Assembly (NCBI RefSeq): GCF_003970865.1
Contig: NZ_RXLZ01000005.1
Span: 1 to 64,000, forward strand
Source: Stenotrophomonas maltophilia
GTDB taxonomy: Bacteria; Pseudomonadota; Gammaproteobacteria; Xanthomonadales; Xanthomonadaceae
Length of the DNA stretch: 64,000 nt
Direction: 5' to 3'
Shown here: piece by piece, positions 59,118 through 64,000 of the stretch
Position numbering within the stretch: position 1 is the first letter of the stretch
Layout of the letters: each line of letters opens with the position of its first letter
Position numbers and translations under genes: made by a program
The notes under the pieces: generated by a model
Told to the model about the DNA's origin: nothing
The model's database searches: none
The model's input: only the letters and a program-made list of their open reading frames with translations

Positions 59118-59597
59118 TCACGCCACCGGCAATCCGCGTTCGATCAACCACGCCTTCGCGTCTTCGGCGTCCTGCTCGAACCACGCCTGTGTCGACCCCA
59201 GCCGATACGTATACCCCCAGGCATCCATGTCGGCCATCAACCGCGCACTGCCAACACCAGGCAGCTGCCCGGCCAGCACGATCTGCAGGTAGCAGGTGGC
59301 ATCTTCCTCGGCCACCGAGTCGGTGGCGTCGGTATGCACCTGCGCACGCCGCTCCGGCGGCAGCACGATCAGGTGGCAGGCTTCGTGCAGCATCGAATGC
59401 ACGGGGGTGTCATCGCGCACGTACACGTTGCTGGCGATGATGCCGGCCTCGGGCTCGCCCCAGTAGCTGCCGGGAATCGGTTCACCGGCCGCGACGTGGT
59501 GCAGTTGCAGGCCATGCGCGGCGAGCAGGCACTGCGCATCGGCGAAGGCGATGTCGCCCACGCAGGTGATGTCCACGGCGGTTGTCGTATCGGTCAT
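59118..59597 (-). CDS. Small protein with HExxH motif, possible metalloprotease-like fold
   Basis: 159 aa from MTDTTTAVDITCVGD; longer forms run into minE. The helix VHSMLHEACHLIVLP contains HEACH (71-75), and E97/E98 about 22 residues on could be the third zinc ligand, as in gluzincin-type mini-peptidases. No signal peptide. Downstream of minE on the same strand (46 bp). No family name recognised. Confidence 0.7.
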   Translation of the reverse strand: MTDTTTAVDITCVGDIAFADAQCLLAAHGLQLHHVAAGEPIPGSYWGEPEAGIIASNVYVRDDTPVHSMLHEACHLIVLPPERRAQVHTDATDSVAEEDATCYLQIVLAGQLPGVGSARLMADMDAWGYTYRLGSTQAWFEQDAEDAKAWLIERGLPVA

Positions 59598-59643
59598 GCG
59601 GGTCAGGCAGCCCCGCCCATGCAGGCACGGGCGGGGCAGGAGA

Positions 59644-59904
59644 TCAGGGTTTGTCCGGGCCTTCAGGTAGCGCCACGGAGATGTCCAGCACGTCGTGCTG
59701 GCCATCCTTCACCAGGTCGACCTTCACCGCGTCGACGTCGATGTTCACGTACTTCTTGATCACTTCCAGCAGCTCGCGCTGCAACAGCGGCAGGTAGTCC
59801 GGGCCGCCGCGGTTGCTGCGTTCCTGCGCGATGATGATCTGCAGGCGGTTCTTGGCGGTTTCGGCGGTGGTCTTCTTCGCTTTGAGGAAATCAAACAGGC
59901 CCAT
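59644..59904 (-). CDS. minE: Cell division topological specificity factor MinE
   Basis: 86 aa. Membrane-targeting N-terminus MGLFDFLK, MinD-interaction helix [14 protein letters not shown], then the dimer/topology domain [17 protein letters not shown]. Drives MinD off the membrane to create pole-to-pole oscillation. 2 bp after minD. Confidence 0.97.
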   Translation of the reverse strand: MGLFDFLKAKKTTAETAKNRLQIIIAQERSNRGGPDYLPLLQRELLEVIKKYVNIDVDAVKVDLVKDGQHDVLDISVALPEGPDKP

Positions 59905-59906
59905 GC

Positions 59907-60716
59907 TTACCCTCCGAACAGCTTGCTGAAGAAGCCCTTCTTCTCGACGTTGGTGAAGCGCATCGGGCGTTCTTCGCCGAGGATGCGCGCGACGGCGTCG
60001 TCGTAGGCCTGGCCGGCAGCGGACTCGACATCCAGGATGACCGGCTCGCCCTTGTTGGAGGCGTTGAGCACGTCACCCGACTCGGGGATCACGCCGATCG
60101 CCTTCAGGCCGAGCACCTCCTCGACGTCGGCGATGCTGAGCATCTCTCCACTTTCCACGCGCAGCGGGGTGTAGCGGGTCAGCAGCAGGAAGGCCGGCAC
60201 GTCCTGGCCGGACTCGGCCTTGTGGGTCTTCGAATCGAGCAGGCCGATGATGCGGTCCGAGTCGCGCACCGACGACACTTCCGGGTTCACCACCACCACG
60301 GCGCGGTCGGCGAAGTACATCGCCAGGAAGGCGCCCTTCTCGATGCCGGCCGGGGAGTCGCAGATGATGTAATCGAAGCCGTCGGCGGCCAGGTCCTTCA
60401 GGACCTTGCCCACGCCTTCCTGGGTCAGTGCGTCCTTGTCGCGGGTCTGCGAGGCGGCCAGCACGTACAGGTTCTCGAAGCGCTTGTCCTTGATCAGGGC
60501 CTGCTTGAGGGTCGCTTCGCCGTGCACGACGTTGACGAAGTCGTACACCACGCGGCGTTCGCAGCCCATGATCAGGTCGAGGTTGCGCAGGCCGACGTCG
60601 AAGTCGATCACCGCCACCTTCTTGCCGCGCCGTGCCAGGCCGCAGGCCAGGCTCGCGCTGGAAGTGGTCTTGCCGACGCCGCCCTTGCCGGAGGTGACTA
60701 CGATGATTTCAGCCAA
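59907..60716 (-). CDS. minD: Septum site-determining ATPase MinD
   Basis: 269 aa (E. coli 270) from a TTG ([13 protein letters not shown]) with AGGAG seven bases upstream; ATGs upstream read into the minC end. Deviant Walker A KGGVGKTT (11-18), Walker-type CDSPAGIE, and a C-terminal amphipathic membrane-targeting helix [11 protein letters not shown]. Membrane ATPase that recruits MinC. Confidence 0.96.
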   Translation of the reverse strand: MAEIIVVTSGKGGVGKTTSSASLACGLARRGKKVAVIDFDVGLRNLDLIMGCERRVVYDFVNVVHGEATLKQALIKDKRFENLYVLAASQTRDKDALTQEGVGKVLKDLAADGFDYIICDSPAGIEKGAFLAMYFADRAVVVVNPEVSSVRDSDRIIGLLDSKTHKAESGQDVPAFLLLTRYTPLRVESGEMLSIADVEEVLGLKAIGVIPESGDVLNASNKGEPVILDVESAAGQAYDDAVARILGEERPMRFTNVEKKGFFSKLFGG

Positions 60717-60751
60717 AGGACTTCTCCTGATGATTCTGTTTGGGTGCTGCA

Positions 60752-61540
60752 TCAGTCCAGCGCAGCGATCTTGATCTGGTCCTGTTCCAGCCACACCTGC
60801 ACGGCCTTGCCGCGGAGGTTGTCCGGGACATCGTCCAGTACCTTGTAGTGGCCTGCAATGGCCACCAGTTCCGCATGGAAATCACGGCAGAAAATGCGTG
60901 CCGCGGTGTTGCCCTGGGCCCCTGCCAGCGCGCGGCCGCGCAGGGTGCCGTAGATATGGATGCTGCCGTCGGCGATGACTTCGGCGCCGGCGCCGACGGT
61001 GGCCATCACGGTCAGGTCGCAGTTTTCAGCGTACAGCTGCTGGCCCGAACGCACGTTGCCCAGCTGCATGCGGCCCGGCTGCGGTGCGGCAGCGTCGGCG
61101 ACCTTGGCCACCGGCGTGGCTGGTGCCGGCTTCGGTTCGGCCCGGGCCGCGCGACGCGGTTCCGGCGCGGGCGGCGGCGGGGCCGGTTCGGCCTCGGCAC
61201 GCTCGTACTGGGCGCGGAATTTGGCCAGCAGCGGGAGCCCGAGCTGCTGCGAGAGCAGGTCGACCGCGCTGGTGCCATAGGCCAGCGCCACCGGCAGCAC
61301 GCCGGCGCTGCGCAGGCCATCGACCAGCGCCTGCGCGGTGGTCACGTCCGGCACCTGGGTCAGGCCGCCGAAGTCGAGGATCACCGCGGCGCGGCCGAAC
61401 AGCTTCGGCGCACGGGTGACGCGTTCGCGCATTTCCTGCACGAGGCGTTCGACATCAAGGGTACGGATGCGCAGGTTGGCGATGCCCACCTGGCCGATCT
61501 TCAGTTCACCGGCCTGTTCGTAATCGAAATTCACCGCCAC
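60752..61540 (-). CDS. minC: Septum site-determining protein MinC
   Basis: 262 aa from a GTG (VAVNFDYEQAGELKIG), two bases after the GNAT stop. N-terminal FtsZ-inhibiting domain (about 1-110), a Pro/Ala-rich linker (PAPPPPAPEPRR), and the C-terminal beta-helix that binds MinD (GRMQLGNVRSGQQLYAENCDL; IHIYGTLRGRALAG). Inhibits FtsZ rings at the poles. Longer linker than in E. coli (231 aa). Confidence 0.94.
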   Translation of the reverse strand: MAVNFDYEQAGELKIGQVGIANLRIRTLDVERLVQEMRERVTRAPKLFGRAAVILDFGGLTQVPDVTTAQALVDGLRSAGVLPVALAYGTSAVDLLSQQLGLPLLAKFRAQYERAEAEPAPPPPAPEPRRAARAEPKPAPATPVAKVADAAAPQPGRMQLGNVRSGQQLYAENCDLTVMATVGAGAEVIADGSIHIYGTLRGRALAGAQGNTAARIFCRDFHAELVAIAGHYKVLDDVPDNLRGKAVQVWLEQDQIKIAALD

Positions 61541-61542
61541 GC

Positions 61543-62139
61543 TCAGGTCCCCGTCGGCCGCTGTGCCTGCGCCGGCAGATGCCGGGCACGTGTCCATGCC
61601 ACATCCGGCAGCTTGCCGCCGTAGGTCTCCAGGACCCACGGGTAGCTGCACAGTTCCTTGGCCAGCATGCTGGCGCGTACATCGACCTGCGGCATGGTGT
61701 TCTGGCCCAGCTCGCGGAAGCCGAAACTGCCGTGGAAGAGCAGGGCGGCATCGGCGCCATGGTCGAGGAAGACTTCGCAGGTCATCTGCGGGTAGCGCAG
61801 CTCGGCGAAGCTCTGCGCGTCGGCATAGAACGCACGGCCGACGCCACCGCCACGACGGCGGCTGGCGACCACGATGCGGTCGATATAGAAGAACGGGGTG
61901 TCCAGCTGCTGCTTGAACCAGGCGAAGTTGCTGCTGTCGTGCTGGCTGTCGCTGCCGAAGCCGATCAGGAAGCCGGCCAGGTTGCCGTCGCGCTCGGCGA
62001 CGCGGAAATACTCAGCGGTTTCGTAGAACAGGCGCAGGCGGGCCGCATCCAGGGGAAGGATGGCCAGGCCAGCGTTGTTGTTCAAAGCCAGGACGGAATC
62101 GAGCTCGTGCTCGCGCACGTCGCGGATGACAATCGACAT
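61543..62139 (-). CDS. GNAT-family acetyltransferase upstream of minC
   Basis: 198 aa from MSIVIRDVREHELDSVLALN. Acetyl-CoA region FYIDRIVVASRRRGGGVGRAFYADAQ. Its TGA is two bases before the minC start, so it is probably the first gene of a GNAT-minC-minD-minE operon. Substrate unknown. Confidence 0.88.
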   Translation of the reverse strand: MSIVIRDVREHELDSVLALNNNAGLAILPLDAARLRLFYETAEYFRVAERDGNLAGFLIGFGSDSQHDSSNFAWFKQQLDTPFFYIDRIVVASRRRGGGVGRAFYADAQSFAELRYPQMTCEVFLDHGADAALLFHGSFGFRELGQNTMPQVDVRASMLAKELCSYPWVLETYGGKLPDVAWTRARHLPAQAQRPTGT

Positions 62140-62292
62140 TGTGACTCCGTGGGGTAACGCGGTTGGTCCGTCAAATTGGACCCTGCGCACGATTATTGCA
62201 TGCCCGGGGTGGGCTGCGGCATGAACAGGGGACCGCAGATGCATGACTTCCGTGGGAGTGCGCGACGCAGGCCGGGCCCGTAGAGTGCTGGC

Positions 62293-63495
62293 ATGTTGGG
62301 AGTCCTCAGCCATACCCGCGTCCTCCGTCTGGCCGGCCTGTTTACCTGGGTCATGGTCGGGCTGCCACTGGCGTACTCGCAGTTCGAGAACCTGCACAGC
62401 CGCAGCGATATGGGCAGCTGGGCGATCCTGCTGTTCGTCGCCTACCTGTCCTTCGGCGCCGCGTACTACTGGCTGACCCGCCTGCTGCGCAGCGACAGCG
62501 ACAGTCACACCACCTGGCTGGACCGCGGCCTGCTGCTGCTGCTGACGGTTTCGGCGCTGGGCGTCAGCTACCTCAGTGGTTCCGGCCTTGGCAGCATCCT
62601 GATGATGGTGGCTGCCGGCGTCATTCCGTGGATGCTGTCGGCGCGCCTGTGCGTGCTGTGGCTGCTGGTCAGCCAGTTGGCGGTGGCCCCGGTCTATTAC
62701 ATGCTGCTGAACTTCCCGCTGTTCGAAGCGGTGATGCAATCGCTGCTGTATGGCGGCTTTTCCATGTTCATCTTCGTGACCAGCCTTGTCGCGCGGCAGC
62801 AGACCCAGGCCCGCGACGAGCAGCGCAGGCTCAATTCGGAGCTGCGCGCCACCCGCGCCCTGCTGGCCGAAAGCGCCCGGGTCAATGAGCGAACCCGCAT
62901 TTCGCGTGAACTGCATGATCTTCTGGGGCATCAGTTGACCGCGCTGACCCTGAACCTGGAAGTGGCCGGCCACCTGGCCGAGGGCCAGGCGCTGGACCAT
63001 GTGAAGCGCTCGCACGCCTTGGCCAAGCTGCTGCTGGGCAACGTGCGCGAGGTGGTCAGCCAGTTGCGTGAGACCGGCGCCATCGATCTGGCCGCGGCGC
63101 TGCGCCCACTGACCGAGAATGTGCCTTCGCTGGACATCCAGCTGGACATCGAGGATCCGCTGAACGTGGAGGACCCGCAGCGGGCCCACGTGCTGCTGCG
63201 CTGTACCCAGGAGATCATCACCAACGCGGTGCGCCACGCCGGTGCCCGCCACCTGTGGATCAAGGTGTACCGTGAAGCCCCCGACCGGGTGGTGGTGGAG
63301 GCCCGCGACGACGGTGTCGGCGCGGATATGGTCAATGTGGGCAATGGCTTGCGCGGCATGCGCGAGCGCCTGCAACAATGTGGTGGCCAGCTGCAGGTCG
63401 AAACCCGTCCCGGTGAAGGCTTCCGGCTGCGGGCGACGGTGCCGGCAACGGTGCTGGTGGCCGCCCTTACCAAGGTTCCTGAAGGAGTGCGTTGA
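62293..63495 (+). CDS. Membrane sensor histidine kinase, NarL/DesK-type (HisKA_3)
   Basis: 400 aa. Five or six membrane helices (about 10-165), then a dimerisation helix with the phospho-accepting His208 in ISRELHDLLGHQLTALTL and an HATPase_c domain (ITNAVRHAGA, VVVEARDDGVGA, GNGLRGMRERL). The membrane-only sensor and layout are DesK-like, suggesting it reads a membrane or envelope signal. TGA overlaps the ATG of its response regulator. Confidence 0.9.
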   Translation: MLGVLSHTRVLRLAGLFTWVMVGLPLAYSQFENLHSRSDMGSWAILLFVAYLSFGAAYYWLTRLLRSDSDSHTTWLDRGLLLLLTVSALGVSYLSGSGLGSILMMVAAGVIPWMLSARLCVLWLLVSQLAVAPVYYMLLNFPLFEAVMQSLLYGGFSMFIFVTSLVARQQTQARDEQRRLNSELRATRALLAESARVNERTRISRELHDLLGHQLTALTLNLEVAGHLAEGQALDHVKRSHALAKLLLGNVREVVSQLRETGAIDLAAALRPLTENVPSLDIQLDIEDPLNVEDPQRAHVLLRCTQEIITNAVRHAGARHLWIKVYREAPDRVVVEARDDGVGADMVNVGNGLRGMRERLQQCGGQLQVETRPGEGFRLRATVPATVLVAALTKVPEGVR

Positions 63496-64000
63496 TGATT
63501 CGCGTCTGCCTGGTCGACGACCAAACCCTGGTGCGGCAGGGAATCCGCTCCCTGCTGGCGCTCGACGACGGTATCGAGGTGGTGGCCGAGGCCGGCGATG
63601 GCCGGCAGGCGGTCGAGCTGATACCGCAGGTGCGCCCCGACGTGGTGCTGATGGACATGCGCATGCCGGTGATGTCCGGGCTGGAGGCGTTGCAGGTGCT
63701 GTCGCGCCAGGAGCAGCTGCCGCCGACCATCATCCTCACCACCTTTGATGACGACCAGCTGGTGCTGGCCGGGCTCAAGGCCGGAGCCAAGGGCTACCTG
63801 CTCAAGGACGTGACCCTGGCGCAGCTCGTCGGAGCCATCCGCACCGTGGCCGACGGCGGTTCGCTGGTGCAGCCGGCCGTGACCCAGCGCCTGCTGTCCG
63901 GCCTGGAGCACATGCGCAACGAGTTCGTCAGCCTGGACCGCCCGGACCCGTTGACCGACCGCGAGACCGAGATCCTGCGCCTGATGGCCAGTGGCTTCTC
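63495..64000 (+). CDS. NarL/LuxR-family response regulator (3' end beyond the window)
   Basis: 168 codons visible. Receiver domain MIRVCLVDDQTLVRQGI with phospho-acceptor Asp54 (LMDMRMPVMSG), Thr83 and Lys104; then the start of the LuxR-type HTH (DPLTDRETEILRLMASGF). Cognate partner of the kinase by overlap. About 40 residues, including the recognition helix, lie outside the window. Confidence 0.92.
   Translation, partial: MIRVCLVDDQTLVRQGIRSLLALDDGIEVVAEAGDGRQAVELIPQVRPDVVLMDMRMPVMSGLEALQVLSRQEQLPPTIILTTFDDDQLVLAGLKAGAKGYLLKDVTLAQLVGAIRTVADGGSLVQPAVTQRLLSGLEHMRNEFVSLDRPDPLTDRETEILRLMASGF

Overview
The window reads as a chromosomal segment of a GC-rich gammaproteobacterium of the Xanthomonadaceae, almost certainly Stenotrophomonas (S. 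maltophilia group). The evidence is the gene repertoire (class Ia nrdAB with a yfaE-type ferredoxin, minCDE with a TTG-started minD, a membrane-anchored Mqo, OPT and POT peptide transporters, the mdc malonate operon) and the many GTAG-headed palindromes (GTAG + GCCGGCCGCTGGCCGGC or close variants), which match the SMAG repeats known from S. maltophilia. I see no prophage, IS element, CRISPR array, rRNA or tRNA.

Layout. (1) 314-10041: a sugar/glycoside locus of nine catabolic genes in two converging arms plus a divergently placed LacI regulator. One 14-bp palindrome, TGCAATCGATTGCA, lies at the promoter of each arm. The + arm encodes a Tat-exported TIM-barrel protein, a GMC dehydrogenase, its Tat-type small subunit and a secreted DUF1080 protein. 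The - arm encodes a cytosolic TIM-barrel protein, an NHS-type MFS importer, a Gfo/Idh/MocA oxidoreductase, a secreted TIM-barrel protein and a secreted cytochrome c. Together these fit a two-compartment 3-keto-glycoside pathway: periplasmic C3 oxidation, elimination or cleavage of the glycosidic bond, import, and reduction in the cytosol. (2) 10157-13983: a MASE2-GGDEF diguanylate cyclase, a LysR regulator divergent from an isocitrate lyase/PEP mutase-family enzyme, and an ArgP-like LysR. (3) 13991-17811: the nrdA-nrdB-ferredoxin operon with tandem NrdR boxes over its promoter. (4) 18184-33481: mixed housekeeping and accessory genes (AI-2E-type permease, second diguanylate cyclase, small lipoproteins, GNAT, cupin-DUF2867 protein with ArsR regulator, DUF2975/XRE pair, TerC-CBS protein, metallophosphoesterase, MHS-type MFS, nucleoside hydrolase). 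(5) 32762-41050: a GntR regulator, MatC malonate carrier and the full malonate decarboxylase operon mdcACDEGBH. (6) 41270-50157: TonB-dependent siderophore receptor, Mqo, GNAT, ArgP-like regulator divergent from the ArgO exporter, and an S9 peptidase. (7) 50214-59047: peptide use (POT and OPT transporters, second S9 peptidase), a membrane acyltransferase and a DUF819 permease. (8) 59118-62139: a small HExxH protein and the GNAT-minC-minD-minE operon. (9) 62293-64000: a NarL/DesK-type two-component pair, with the response regulator cut by the window edge.

The most interesting element is the LacI-controlled glycoside locus at the start. Secondary points are an ArgP paralogue beside nrdAB, SMAG repeats whose GTAG head supplies the stop codon of four genes, two long non-SMAG palindromes, and a self-contained ArsR/cupin-DUF2867 unit.
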